Shown: piece after piece, positions 32,204 through 40,585 of the stretch
How positions within the stretch are numbered: position 1 is the stretch's first letter
How the letters are laid out: each line of letters begins with the position of its first letter
Assembly: GCF_036240795.1 (NCBI RefSeq)
Contig: NZ_CP108454.1
Coordinates: 6,570,001-6,634,000, forward strand
Source of the DNA: Streptomyces sp. NBC_01268
Lineage (GTDB): Bacteria; Actinomycetota; Actinomycetes; Streptomycetales; Streptomycetaceae
Direction of reading: 5' to 3'
Length of the DNA: 64,000 nucleotides
Made by a program: the position numbers and the translations under genes
Notes under the pieces: generated by a model
Databases searched by the model: none
What the model saw: only the letters and a program-made list of their open reading frames with translations
Told to the model about the DNA's origin: nothing

Positions 32204-33658
32204 TCAGACCGCCGGAGCCGGGAAGGTCGGGTACTCGACGCCCGAGACGTGCTGGACGACCCGGATGACCTGGCAGGAGTAGCCGAACTCGTTGTCGTAC
32301 CAGAGGTACAGGATCGCGTTGTCGCCGTCGACCTTGGTCGCGCCGGCGTCCACGATCGACGAGTGGCGCGAGCCCACGAAGTCCATCGAGACCGCGTCGG
32401 GCGCCGTGGTGAAGTCGATCTGGCGCTTCAGCGGCGAGTGCAGCGAGACGTCGCGGAGGTACTCCAGGACCTCCTCGCGGGTGGTCTCGCGGCCCAGGCG
32501 CAGGCTGAGGATGGCGATCGAGACGTCCGGGACGGGGACGCGGATCGAGCTGCCCGTGATCGGGGCCTTCAGGTCCGGCAGCGCCTTGGCGACGGCCGAG
32601 GCGGCACCGGTCTCGGTGATCACCATGTTGAGCGGCGCGGACCGGCCGCGACGGTCGGCCTTGTGGTAGTTGTCCAGCAGGTTCTGGTCGTTCGTGAACG
32701 AGTGGACGGTCTCCACGTGACCGCGCAGCACACCGTACTCGTCGTCCATGGCCTTCAGCGGCGGGACGATCGCGTTGGTGGTGCAGGACGCGCAGGAGAT
32801 GACCTGCTCGTCCGGCTTGATCGTGTCGTGGTTGACGCCGTGCACGATGTTCGGGACGTCGCCCTTGCCCGGAGCCGTCAGCACGACCTTGTCGATGCCG
32901 GGGCGCAGGTGCTTGGACAGACCCTCGCGGTCGCGCCACTTGCCGGTGTTGTCGATGAGGATGGCGTTCTCGATGCCGTACGCCGTGTAGTCGACCTCGG
33001 AGGGGTCGTTGGCGTAGATCACGCGGATCGAGTTGCCGTTGGCGACGATCGTGCTGTTCGCCTCGTCGACGGTGATGGTGCCCTGGAACTGGCCGTGGAT
33101 CGAGTCCCGGCGCAGCAGCGACGCGCGCTTCACGAGGTCCTGGTCGCCGCCGCCGCGGACGACGATGGCACGCAGGCGCAGGCCGTTGCCGGAGCCGGCC
33201 TTCTCGATGAGCAGGCGGGCGACCAGGCGACCGATGCGGCCGAAGCCGTACAGGACGACGTCACGGCCGTCACTGCGAGCGATCTTGTTGGCGCCGATGG
33301 CACCGGCGACGGCGTCGGCGGTGAACTCCGCCACCGACAGACCGCGGTCGTCGGCCTTGTACTCCGCGGCCAGCATGCCGATGTCGATCTGGGACGGGCC
33401 CAGGTCGAGGGTGGTCAGCGCCTCAAGGAACGGCATCGTCTCGGTGACCGAGAGCTCCTCGCCGTCGATCTGGCGGGCGAACCGGTGGGTCTTGAGAATG
33501 CTCACCACCGACTTGTTCACCAGGGAGCGGCTGTGCAGGAGGACGGTGACGTCCTGCTCCCGGTGCAGCCTCCCGATGATCGGAATCATGGACTCCGCGA
33601 TCTCCTCGCGGTTCTTCCAGTTTGTGAACGAGTCCTCGTTGACAGTCACAGAAAGCAT
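32204..33658 (-). CDS. Glyceraldehyde-3-phosphate dehydrogenase with N-terminal extension
   Basis: NAD(P)-dependent GAPDH of 484 aa, about 130 residues longer than the glycolytic enzyme. Residues 1-130 form an extension of unknown function (TNWKNREEIAESMIPIIGRL). The Rossmann motif is LYGFGRIGRLVARLL (from ~136) and the catalytic site SCASCTTNA has Cys292. From GAPDH length the core is complete. Long GAPDH paralogues of this type occur in other actinomycetes besides the canonical gap gene; a gluconeogenic or NADP-specific role is possible but unproven. ATG 33658 has GAGAG just upstream. The gene stands alone and is divergent from the following small membrane protein genes. Confidence 0.9.
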   Translation of the reverse strand: MLSVTVNEDSFTNWKNREEIAESMIPIIGRLHREQDVTVLLHSRSLVNKSVVSILKTHRFARQIDGEELSVTETMPFLEALTTLDLGPSQIDIGMLAAEYKADDRGLSVAEFTADAVAGAIGANKIARSDGRDVVLYGFGRIGRLVARLLIEKAGSGNGLRLRAIVVRGGGDQDLVKRASLLRRDSIHGQFQGTITVDEANSTIVANGNSIRVIYANDPSEVDYTAYGIENAILIDNTGKWRDREGLSKHLRPGIDKVVLTAPGKGDVPNIVHGVNHDTIKPDEQVISCASCTTNAIVPPLKAMDDEYGVLRGHVETVHSFTNDQNLLDNYHKADRRGRSAPLNMVITETGAASAVAKALPDLKAPITGSSIRVPVPDVSIAILSLRLGRETTREEVLEYLRDVSLHSPLKRQIDFTTAPDAVSMDFVGSRHSSIVDAGATKVDGDNAILYLWYDNEFGYSCQVIRVVQHVSGVEYPTFPAPAV

Positions 33659-33685
33659 CTCTCGATCGAGCTAGGCAGTGCTCAT

Positions 33686-33716
33686 ATGCTAACCCGACGG
33701 TCATCCGGTCCTTCAA
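33686..33716 (-). promoter_or_regulatory. Predicted sigma-HrdB-type promoter of GAPDH gene
   Basis: On the minus strand, TTGAAG (33716-33711) and TAGCAT (33691-33686) are separated by 19 bp, or 18 bp using TTAGCA; both resemble the vegetative consensus and lie 30-60 bp before the GAPDH ATG. Confidence 0.45.
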
Positions 33717-33916
33717 GGGGTCCCCGGCGAGGCGGTCGTCACGTCGCCGAGAACCGGCCATTCCGGTCATGAGCGGAGCGTGACCACGCCGCCGGGGCCG
33801 GGATGTCCGCTCGGAGGCGGTGACGGTCGCAACACCCATCCCAAGAAACGCCGTTGGGGAGCAGAAGGGCTCCCGGACGCCTACCGGACCGCGGCCCGGC
33901 CCGACACAATCCCCGT

Positions 33917-35017
33917 ATGACGATCACGCCGGCCACCCCGAGCGCACCGCCGACGCGCCGCACCCTCCACCTGGGCCGCGGCATCCTCACGGGCGCGGTG
34001 ATCGGGAGCTCGCTCGCCGCACTCGTCGTCGGCACCGTCCTCGAACACGTGCCCCTGCTGGTCGGCGGCCTGGCCGTCCCCGTGGCCTACGGGCTGCTGG
34101 TCCTCGCCGCCGGCGCGCCGGCGCGCGCACGCGAGGCGGCCGTCGTCCCCCGTACCGCGCTCGCCATGATCGAGAGCCTGCGCGCCACCGGCGGGGAGGC
34201 CAGCGACGTGCCCGTCCGCTTCGACCTCACCGTCGCCCCGGACGACGGGCCGGCGTACCGCGTCGAGTCCACGCAGTTCGTCAACCTCGTCGACCTGCCC
34301 GACTACAAACCCCGCGGCATCGTCGTCGTCCAGTACCCGCCGCACCAGCCGTGGGAGGTGAGGATCGTGAAACGGCCGACACCCGAATGGGAGGACCGCG
34401 CGTCCGGGGCTCGCATCGACTCCGTGCCCGGCCCGGTCCTGGCCGGCGAACCGACCGGACGCAGCGCCGTCGGCGGCTACCTCACGCTCCTCGCCCTGCT
34501 GCTCGGCGCGGCCGGCGTGGTCTTCCCGTTCCGGGCCGAACTCTTCGGCCCGGAGGACACGACCGCGCGACCCCCCTTGGCCGCGGGGCCCGCAGACTCC
34601 GGCACGTCCACCACGATCGTCTCGGCGGCGTCCGGTACGGTCGCCCTCGGCCCCGGGCAGTCGATGCTCGACGAGGGCGCGTTGCGCCGGGCGGTCGACT
34701 CGCTCACCGAGGGCGAGAAGAAGGGCCCGGCCCTCACCGTCGTCGTGCAGGACCGCCTGCTGACGGTCGTGTTCACCCCCACGGGCTCGCAGGCCCCCGG
34801 CTTCGACCTGGACGCCCTGCCCTACGCGCGCATCCCCGCCCTCGTCCGGGAGGCCAGGACCACCCTCGGCGTCCGCTCCCCGCGGACCTGGCAGGTCACC
34901 GCCGAGCGCCTGACCGGCGCCCTCACCCTCAGGGTCGGCGTGACCGGCGCCGACGGCGTCGCCTCGCTGGAGGCGAACGGCGACGGAGAGGTCGTGCGGC
35001 GCATCCGGGCGCGCTGA
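33917..35017 (+). CDS. Hypothetical membrane protein (366 aa)
   Basis: I do not recognise a defined function. The 366-aa protein has two hydrophobic helices near residues 22-70 (ILTGAVIGSSLAALVVGTVL and LLVGGLAVPVAYGLLVLAA), a soluble beta-rich stretch (DVPVRFDLTVAPDDGPAYR to VVVQYPP), a third helix near 195 (GGYLTLLALLLGAAGVVFPF) and a C-terminal extracytoplasmic or cytoplasmic domain of about 160 residues. The middle part resembles DUF3592-like segments of the neighbour, so the pair may be related. ATG 33917 is the start of homology-like sequence. It is followed by a GACGGGG-rich spacer and the next membrane gene. Confidence 0.72.
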   Translation: MTITPATPSAPPTRRTLHLGRGILTGAVIGSSLAALVVGTVLEHVPLLVGGLAVPVAYGLLVLAAGAPARAREAAVVPRTALAMIESLRATGGEASDVPVRFDLTVAPDDGPAYRVESTQFVNLVDLPDYKPRGIVVVQYPPHQPWEVRIVKRPTPEWEDRASGARIDSVPGPVLAGEPTGRSAVGGYLTLLALLLGAAGVVFPFRAELFGPEDTTARPPLAAGPADSGTSTTIVSAASGTVALGPGQSMLDEGALRRAVDSLTEGEKKGPALTVVVQDRLLTVVFTPTGSQAPGFDLDALPYARIPALVREARTTLGVRSPRTWQVTAERLTGALTLRVGVTGADGVASLEANGDGEVVRRIRAR

Positions 35018-35178
35018 CGGCCCGGGAGGACCCGGGCGGACCTCGGCGGTCCCGGGCGGTCCCGGGCGGGACGGGCGGGGTGGGCGAGACGGACAGGGCG
35101 GGCGGCGCGGACGGTCTACGGGGCCGACGGGGCCGACGGGCCGACGGGGTCGACGGGGTGGGACCAGGAGGAGCACGG
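35018..35178. repeat. GACGGGGCC/GGTCCCGGGCG simple repeats between membrane protein genes
   Basis: The 161-bp spacer is made largely of repeated CGGTCCCGGG and GACGGGGCC units. No gene is seen; the ribosome site CAGGAGGAG for the next gene lies at its end. Confidence 0.6.
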
Positions 35179-36045
35179 ATGGGCTGGCACGGATTTCTGG
35201 CGTTGTGGTGCGGTGTCCTCGGCACGTTCGCGCTGGTCGGATACGGGCGGTCGCTGGCCGGGGTGACCCGGGCCCAGCGGGCGGTCCGCGTCACGGGCCG
35301 GATCGAGCGGGTCGGGGAGCCGCGGCACGGGAGCTCGGGGAGCGAGGGGATAGCCGTGGTCGTCACCTTCCGCGACCCCGCCACCGGGCAGGAGTTCACC
35401 GTCACCAACGACGGCGAGCGCGGCGACCGGATCAGCACGGCCTGGACGGGACGGGAGATCGGCATCCGCTACCCCCCGGGCAGGCCGCACGCCTACCGCT
35501 TCACCGCCGACCCGGAGGCCGGCCGGCTCGGACTCGGGTGGCCCAACTTCGCGGTCTTCCTGATCTACGTCGGGCTGGTCGTCGTCGCCGCGGTCGACTG
35601 GGGCTGGCCCTGGTCGCTGATCGGCTTCGGAGTGCCCTGGACCCTGCTGGGCGCGACCTACCTGCCCGGGGCCGTGCGCGACACGCGCCGGCGCGTCGAG
35701 GAGCTGGCCTCCGGGGGTCCGGTCCCCGGCCGCGTCATCGCCGTACTGAAGGACGTCAGGATCGACGAGGACGGCGACACCCTCACCAGCCACACCCCGG
35801 TCGTCGCCTTCACCACCCACGAGGGCACCGCCGTCACCGCGTACCGCACCCACGGGCTGCGCGACCCCGCCCGCTCGCGCGGCCGTGACCTCACGATCCA
35901 CTACCGGCCCGACGACCCGGCCCTCTTCACCACGGACCTCGCCGGCGAACACCGCTCCCGCACGGGCGAGATCGCGTTCGGCATCGCGGCCCTCCTCGTG
36001 GGGGTGGCGGCGGCCGTGGCGGGAGGGATCCTGGTCGCGGGGTGA
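35179..36045 (+). CDS. DUF3592-type membrane protein (two repeats)
   Basis: Membrane protein of 288 aa with helices near residues 3-25, 117-155 and 262-286. Two DUF3592-type soluble segments are visible: VTGRIERVGEP to IGIRYPPGRPHAYRF and PGRVIAVLKDVRID to LTIHYRPDDPALF; DUF3592 has no known function. ATG 35179 follows GGAGGAGCACGG, a good ribosome site. It is 160 bp after the preceding gene and is closed by a hairpin before the convergent sigma factor gene. A relation to envelope stress is possible but not shown by the sequence. Confidence 0.8.
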   Translation: MGWHGFLALWCGVLGTFALVGYGRSLAGVTRAQRAVRVTGRIERVGEPRHGSSGSEGIAVVVTFRDPATGQEFTVTNDGERGDRISTAWTGREIGIRYPPGRPHAYRFTADPEAGRLGLGWPNFAVFLIYVGLVVVAAVDWGWPWSLIGFGVPWTLLGATYLPGAVRDTRRRVEELASGGPVPGRVIAVLKDVRIDEDGDTLTSHTPVVAFTTHEGTAVTAYRTHGLRDPARSRGRDLTIHYRPDDPALFTTDLAGEHRSRTGEIAFGIAALLVGVAAAVAGGILVAG

Positions 36046-36075
36046 CGCGCACCGGCTCGTGACGAACCGGCCGAA

Positions 36076-36102
36076 CGGCCGGTGCTCCGGGAGCACCGGC
36101 CG
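36076..36102. terminator. Bidirectional hairpin between DUF3592 and sigma factor genes
   Basis: Arms 36076-36088 and 36090-36102 are perfectly complementary over 13 bp; in RNA this would give an 11-bp stem with a 5-nt loop. The genes on both sides are convergent. Confidence 0.75.
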
Positions 36103-36120
36103 CACGCGTCCGACCCGGCG

Positions 36121-36837
36121 TCAGGCGGCAGCGAGTACGGGCGAGTCGCCCCCCACCCCCTCGTCATGCCTCAGCAGGGCGAGCAGTGCAGCCCGGGCCC
36201 GCGCCACCCGCGAGCGCACCGTACCGACCGGACAGCCGATGGCCTCGGCGGCCTCCGCGTACGGCAGTCCCAGGAGCTGCGTGAGGACGAAGGCGTCACG
36301 GCGTTCGTCGGGGATCGTGGCGAGGAGCTCGGTGAGGGCGATGCCGTCCTCGAATCCGGGCAGGTCACGGGGCTGCGCGTGCTCGGCGGCCGTCTGCCAG
36401 TCGTCACGGTCGGAGAGGCGGGGCCGGGCGGCGGCGTGCCGCAGACTGTCGACGACCGTGCGCCGCGCTATCGAGAGCAGCCAGGTACGGGCGGACGAGC
36501 GGCCCTGGAACCGGGGCAGGGCGGCGAGCGCTCTGAGGAACACCTCCTGGGTGAGGTCGTCGGCCGCCTGACGGTCGGCGCTGAGGTAGGCCACGTACCG
36601 CCAGACGTCCCGGTGCAGCGCGCGCACGAACTGGTCCGCCTTCGCCGGGTCCCCGTCCCGGGCCGCGAGGGCCAGCAGGGTCGTGGCCGCGTCGGACTCG
36701 GCGGAGTGGTGGGTACGGGCGTGAGGACGGGGCCGGGTGTCGGTCCGCGGGCCGGCCGGGGGTTGGGTCCGGGGCCGGTCGTGGTCGAGGTTGTGGTCGA
36801 GGTTGTGGTTGTGGTTGTGGTTGTGGGCAGGTTTCAT
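36121..36837 (-). CDS. ECF-type RNA polymerase sigma factor with His/Asn-rich N-terminus
   Basis: Extracytoplasmic-function sigma factor, 238 aa. Region 2 is VWRYVAYLSADRQAADDLTQ and EVFLRALAALPRFQGRSSAR with TWLLSIARRTVVDSLRH; region 4 is DAFVLTQLLGLPYAEAAEAI and GCPVGTVRSRVARARAALL. The N-terminal 50 residues are unusual: a run of alternating His and Asn (NHNHNHNLDHNLDHD), encoded by a TTGTGG hexamer repeat, suggests metal binding or a disordered tail. ATG 36837 (MKPAHNHN) is preferred to the upstream ATG. Upstream on the same strand, 120 bp away, is the Met/His-rich membrane protein, which may be a partner or target. No anti-sigma gene with a ZAS motif is visible. Confidence 0.88.
   Translation of the reverse strand: MKPAHNHNHNHNLDHNLDHDRPRTQPPAGPRTDTRPRPHARTHHSAESDAATTLLALAARDGDPAKADQFVRALHRDVWRYVAYLSADRQAADDLTQEVFLRALAALPRFQGRSSARTWLLSIARRTVVDSLRHAAARPRLSDRDDWQTAAEHAQPRDLPGFEDGIALTELLATIPDERRDAFVLTQLLGLPYAEAAEAIGCPVGTVRSRVARARAALLALLRHDEGVGGDSPVLAAA
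36781..36827 (-). repeat. TTGTGG hexamer repeats coding the His/Asn tail
   Basis: Seven or so units of TTGTGGTCGAGG and TTGTGG on the plus strand, in frame for His-Asn and Asp-His-Asn-Leu repeats of the sigma factor N-terminus. Variation in unit number between strains is expected. Confidence 0.8.
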
Positions 36838-36957
36838 CGCCACAGGTCCTTGGGTCCTTGAGGAAGGCGGAGGGTACGGCCTGCCGGAGGGCACGGCCGA
36901 GGCCCGAGCGGCGGCCGTGTGCGAAGGGCCGGCGGGCTCGGGGAACCAGCTGTCGGA

Positions 36958-37743
36958 TCAGAGGACAGCGCCTGCCCGCGGAGGACCCCGCGAGACGAGG
37001 GAATGGGCGAGATGAAGCCGCCGGGGCGCACGCTCGTCACCCGGGCGTACGGGGCGGAAGCGCGGCCGGTCCACGGGAACGGGCCCGACGGCGAGCAGCA
37101 GCCCGAGCGGCCGGAACAGCCCGGCGGGCAGCGCCCGCAGCAGCCGGAACGCCCCGCGCTCGCCGTACGCGAGCCACAGACCGCTGAGCAACGCGGCCAG
37201 GAGGTGCGCCGCGACCATGCCGGAGGACGCGGAGAGCGAGGAGCCCGGCAGGTCGCCGAGGGAGGACACCATCGACGCCATGTCGTGGGCGTCGGACGCG
37301 GCCGGCAGATGCGCCGAGGTCAGATGACCCGTGTGCCCGGACTGGCCCATGTCCAGCCCGAGATGGGGCAGGTGCCCCATGGTGAGGGAACCCATGTCGC
37401 CGGAGGACACGACGCCGGAGGACACGACGCCGGGCCCGGACCCGGCCCCCGCGCCCATGTCCGGGCCGGCGTGCGGCGCCGTGCCGCCGTCGGACTGCGC
37501 CCAGGAGAACGCCGAGTGCAGCACCGACTGCACCGCCACGGCCGCCGTCGTCACCGCGCACAGGCCCCGCTCGCGGCCGCCCACGGCCCAGGCCGCCGCC
37601 GCCGTCGCCGCGAAGGCCGCGCCCAGCACCCAACCGGCCACAGGGCGGCCCGACATCAGGATGTGGCCGGTGGCCGCGAGCAGCACGCAGACGGCCGCGA
37701 AGAGGGCGGCCCGTACCGCACGCGCTAATCGGCCCGGTGTCAT
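36958..37743 (-). CDS. Met/His-rich integral membrane protein with TTA codon
   Basis: Membrane protein of 261 aa with about four hydrophobic helices (AVRAALFAAVCVLLAATGHIL, GWVLGAAFAATAAAAWAV, VTTAAVAVQSVLHSAFSW and a pair near residues 195-225). The central loop, about residues 85-165, is rich in Met and His (MGHLPHLGLDMG, SGHTGHL, SDAHDMASM), a pattern of copper-binding proteins. The Leu at residue 6 is encoded by TTA (37726-37728), so translation should depend on the bldA tRNA. ATG 37743 is chosen. It precedes the ECF sigma gene by 120 bp on the same strand, so they are likely one transcription unit. Function is unassigned; a metal-related role is suggested. Confidence 0.75.
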   Translation of the reverse strand: MTPGRLARAVRAALFAAVCVLLAATGHILMSGRPVAGWVLGAAFAATAAAAWAVGGRERGLCAVTTAAVAVQSVLHSAFSWAQSDGGTAPHAGPDMGAGAGSGPGVVSSGVVSSGDMGSLTMGHLPHLGLDMGQSGHTGHLTSAHLPAASDAHDMASMVSSLGDLPGSSLSASSGMVAAHLLAALLSGLWLAYGERGAFRLLRALPAGLFRPLGLLLAVGPVPVDRPRFRPVRPGDERAPRRLHLAHSLVSRGPPRAGAVL

Positions 37744-37927
37744 GGCGTGCTCATCCTCGCACCCCTCCCCGGTGGCCTGCCCGCTCCCTCGAACCGTGGA
37801 GAACATGCCTACGCGACATGTGGTCCGTCCCACAAGAGGGCCCGGGAACTCCCCGGCCGCCCCGGCCGACTCCTCCTCCCGGAGACGCCCCGGAGGCACC
37901 GGGCGCGGCACGGGGGAGGAGTGGCGG

Positions 37928-39106
37928 TTGAGCGACGAGCGCCCGGCGCGCGGGCTGACCGCGCTGCTCACGACGGCCATGGCGTTCTCGATGATGCAGC
38001 TGTTCCTGCTCGGCGCGCTGGGGCCGCGCCTGGTGGAGCGGTTCGGCATCTCCGAGACCCTGCTCGGCCTGACCACCACCGTCGGTTTCGGCACGGCCGC
38101 CGTCCTGTCGCCGCTCGGCGGACGGATCGTCGACCGGGTCGGCCCCCGGCGCGCGCTCGTCACCCTGCTCGCGCTCTCCGCCCTCGCCCTCGCGCTGATC
38201 GGCGCCGCGCCCGGACCGGGGTTCCTGCTGGCCGCGGTCGCGCTGGGCGGCGTACCCCAGGCGCTGGCCAACCCGGCGACCAACAAGGCGATCCTGGCCG
38301 CCGTTCCGCCGGCCCGCAGGGGCGCGGTCACCGGCACCAAGCAGTCCGGCGTGCAGGTGGGGGCGTTCGCGGCGGGGCTGCCGCTCGCCTCCGCGGCGGG
38401 GGCGCTCGGCTGGCGGGGCGCGGTGTGGGCGGCGGCCGCGGTGGCGCTGCTCGCCGCCGTGTGGGCCTGGCACACGGTGCCGCCGCACATGTCTCCCGCA
38501 CCCACCACGCCCGGCGGCCCGACGGCGGGGGACCGGCGCACGGTGGGCTGGCTCGCCGCCTTCTCCGTCTTCCTCGGCGCGGGCATCGCGTCCGTCAACA
38601 CCTACCTCGCCCTGTTCGGCGCCGGGCGGCTCGGCATGGGCCCGGCCGTGGCGGGCGCGCTGGTCGCCGTCCTCGGCGTCGCCGGCATCGCGGGCCGCGT
38701 CGGCTGGTCCCGCGCCGCCGCACCCGGCCGGGCCCCGTGGCTGCCCGGCGGGCTCGCCGCCGGCGCCGTGGCCGCCGCCGCGCTCCTGGCCCTCGCCGAA
38801 CACGCCCCGCCGCTGGTGTGGGCGGGGGCGGTCGCCGTGGGCGTGTTCGCCGTCGCGGGCAACGCCGTCTCGATGGTGCTGGTGCTCCAGCGCTCCGCCC
38901 CCGGCCGCGCCGGACAGGACTCGGCGCTGGTCGCCGCGGGCTTCTTCACCGGATTCGCCGTGGGCCCGCCGCTGTTCGGGACGCTCGCGGCCGGCGGCCG
39001 GTACGACCAGGGCTGGCTCCTGGTCGCGGCCGAGTTCGGCGCCGCCGGCGCCGTCGCCCTCACCTGGGCGCTGCGGGACCGCCGTACGAGGGAGAGCGTC
39101 GCGTGA
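37928..39106 (+). CDS. MFS transporter
   Basis: Major-facilitator transporter of 392 aa with twelve helices. LTALLTTAMAFSMMQLFLLGAL starts the first helix; the loop GGRIVDRVGPRRALVTLL is the MFS A motif. GTKQSGVQVGAFAAGLPLA resembles the helix-5 region of CynX/NimT-type transporters. TTG 37928 (SDERPARGLTALL) is preferred: GGAGGAG is 6 nt upstream, and homology starts shortly after; the frame is open far upstream without coding sense. The stop overlaps the start of the next gene (GTGA), so it may be coupled with it. Substrate unknown; the partner gene suggests a glycoside or related compound. Confidence 0.85.
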   Translation: MSDERPARGLTALLTTAMAFSMMQLFLLGALGPRLVERFGISETLLGLTTTVGFGTAAVLSPLGGRIVDRVGPRRALVTLLALSALALALIGAAPGPGFLLAAVALGGVPQALANPATNKAILAAVPPARRGAVTGTKQSGVQVGAFAAGLPLASAAGALGWRGAVWAAAAVALLAAVWAWHTVPPHMSPAPTTPGGPTAGDRRTVGWLAAFSVFLGAGIASVNTYLALFGAGRLGMGPAVAGALVAVLGVAGIAGRVGWSRAAAPGRAPWLPGGLAAGAVAAAALLALAEHAPPLVWAGAVAVGVFAVAGNAVSMVLVLQRSAPGRAGQDSALVAAGFFTGFAVGPPLFGTLAAGGRYDQGWLLVAAEFGAAGAVALTWALRDRRTRESVA

Positions 39107-40227
39107 CCGCACCGGACTGGGCCGAGTCGGCCCTCGCACTGCTCCTCCACCGGGCGGGACGGACCGCCCGACAGGTCGGCTCCCGCTTCCCGTTGTACGC
39201 GGAGCCCGGCGACGGGCGTTGGACGACGACCGGCCGCGGCTCCTGGACCGGCGGCTTCTGGGCCGGGCTGCTGTGGCTGCGCGCCCGGCACCGGGCCGGA
39301 GTCGCCCCGTCCGACGTCCTCGCCGCCTCCGCCTGTACGGCCCGTCTCGCGCCCTGGGCCGCGGCCGACACCGCGACCCGCGGGCTCATCCTCTGGTACG
39401 GGACCGCGCTGGCCTTCGACGACAAGGGCGCCGACGCCCTCAGGGCCCGCGCGGCCCGGACCGTGCTGGAGGCGTGGGAGCCGCGCCACGGCCTCGTCCC
39501 GTGGGGCGCGGCGCTCGGCGGCGAGCGCCTGCGGGCCAGGGCGGACGGCGTGCCCGGCCTCGTACCCCTGCTCGCGGCCGCGGGCGCCGAAGGCGAACGG
39601 GCGGCCGACGCGCACCTGCGCCGGCACCTCGACCTGTGCCTGCCCGGCGACGGGCGGTGCCCCCAGCCCTCCTGGCGTTACGACGAGGCGTCCGCCACCT
39701 GGGCCGCGGAACCCGAACCGGCCCCCGGCTGGACCCGAGGCGAGGCCTGGCTCCTCCTCGCGGTGGCCGACGGCCTCCTGGGCGTGGGCGCGAACCGGTC
39801 GGGGACCGGCTCCGTCCCCGACCGGCGTCCCGGCACCGCGACCCTGTCCGAAGCGGCCGAACAGCTCCTCTGCACGGGTGAGTTCCTGGCCGGTCCCCTC
39901 ATCCCGCCCGCCGACGCCCGCCACCCCGACGGTCCCCTCGACACCTCCGCCGCCGCGATCGCCGCGGTGGCCCTCCGCAAACTCGCCCTGGTCCCCGACG
40001 CCCCCTGGGCCACCGCCTGCACCGCCCGCTCGGACGCGATCCTCCACCGTCTCGTCCACGCCCACCTCACCCCCTCGGGCGGCACCCGGCCGGGCGGCAT
40101 GCTCCTGGACGGGTGCTACGACTCGACCGAACGCACCGCCGTCTGGCACGAACTCGTCTGGGGCGACTTCTTCCTGGCCCTGGGCCTCGCCGCGCTCCGC
40201 GGCGACGTGGACCTGACGCGGGTCTGA
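39103..40227 (+). CDS. Glycoside hydrolase family 88-like protein
   Basis: Cytoplasmic protein of 374 aa resembling the unsaturated glucuronyl hydrolases of family GH88 ((alpha/alpha)6 barrel). The segments GRGSWTGGFWAGLLWLRAR, TRGLILWYGTALAF and GWTRGEAWLLLAVADGLL align with the family's substrate-binding helices; the C-terminal stretch DTSAAAIAAVAL is also typical. GTG 39103 overlaps the stop of the MFS gene by four bases, so they are coupled. A tRNA gene follows after 83 bp. The product could cleave unsaturated uronic-acid oligosaccharides, but the specific substrate cannot be inferred. Confidence 0.75.
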   Translation: MTAPDWAESALALLLHRAGRTARQVGSRFPLYAEPGDGRWTTTGRGSWTGGFWAGLLWLRARHRAGVAPSDVLAASACTARLAPWAAADTATRGLILWYGTALAFDDKGADALRARAARTVLEAWEPRHGLVPWGAALGGERLRARADGVPGLVPLLAAAGAEGERAADAHLRRHLDLCLPGDGRCPQPSWRYDEASATWAAEPEPAPGWTRGEAWLLLAVADGLLGVGANRSGTGSVPDRRPGTATLSEAAEQLLCTGEFLAGPLIPPADARHPDGPLDTSAAAIAAVALRKLALVPDAPWATACTARSDAILHRLVHAHLTPSGGTRPGGMLLDGCYDSTERTAVWHELVWGDFFLALGLAALRGDVDLTRV

Positions 40228-40310
40228 GGAGCCCCGCACCCGGCGGCGCCGGGGCACCGGGAAACGAGTTGGCGTGCCCTGCCCGGAAGATGGCATGCTG
40301 GCACCCGCAG

Positions 40311-40384
40311 AGGGGTGTAGCTCAGATGGCCAGAGCGCCGGTCTCCAAAACCGGATGCCGCAGGTTCGACTCCTGTCACCCCTG
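40311..40384 (+). tRNA. tRNA-Trp (anticodon CCA)
   Basis: Cloverleaf read directly: acceptor arms AGGGGTG/CACCCCT, D-arm GCTC/GAGC, anticodon stem CCGGT/ACCGG with loop CTCCAAA (anticodon CCA at 40345-40347), T-arm GCAGG/CCTGT. The discriminator G at 40384 is followed by an encoded CCA (40385-40387). A 16-bp hairpin follows immediately. Confidence 0.95.
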
Positions 40385-40388
40385 CCAC

Positions 40389-40425
40389 CGACAGCGCCCC
40401 CACCTTCCGGGTGGGGGCGCTGTCG
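40389..40425 (+). terminator. Terminator of tRNA-Trp
   Basis: 16-bp perfect arms 40389-40404 and 40410-40425 with a TTCCG loop, directly after the encoded CCA of the tRNA. Confidence 0.85.
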
Positions 40426-40585
40426 CGTCTGGTCACCGGACCACGCGCCGAACGGCGGCGGGGTCGGTGGGGCCCAGGGCCGGACGGCGGGGCGTGCGCG
40501 TGGAGTTCGGGTGGCGTCCGAGTGGTGTCCGGGTGGAGTCCCGGGCAGGGCGTGTCCCCCGGGCGGGTCGGCCGGTTGACCGGGC

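Noticed and set aside
40311..40585. Prophage or integrative element attachment site at tRNA-Trp
   Set aside because: No integrase, excisionase or second copy of the tRNA 3-prime end was noticed nearby; only an IS remnant is present.
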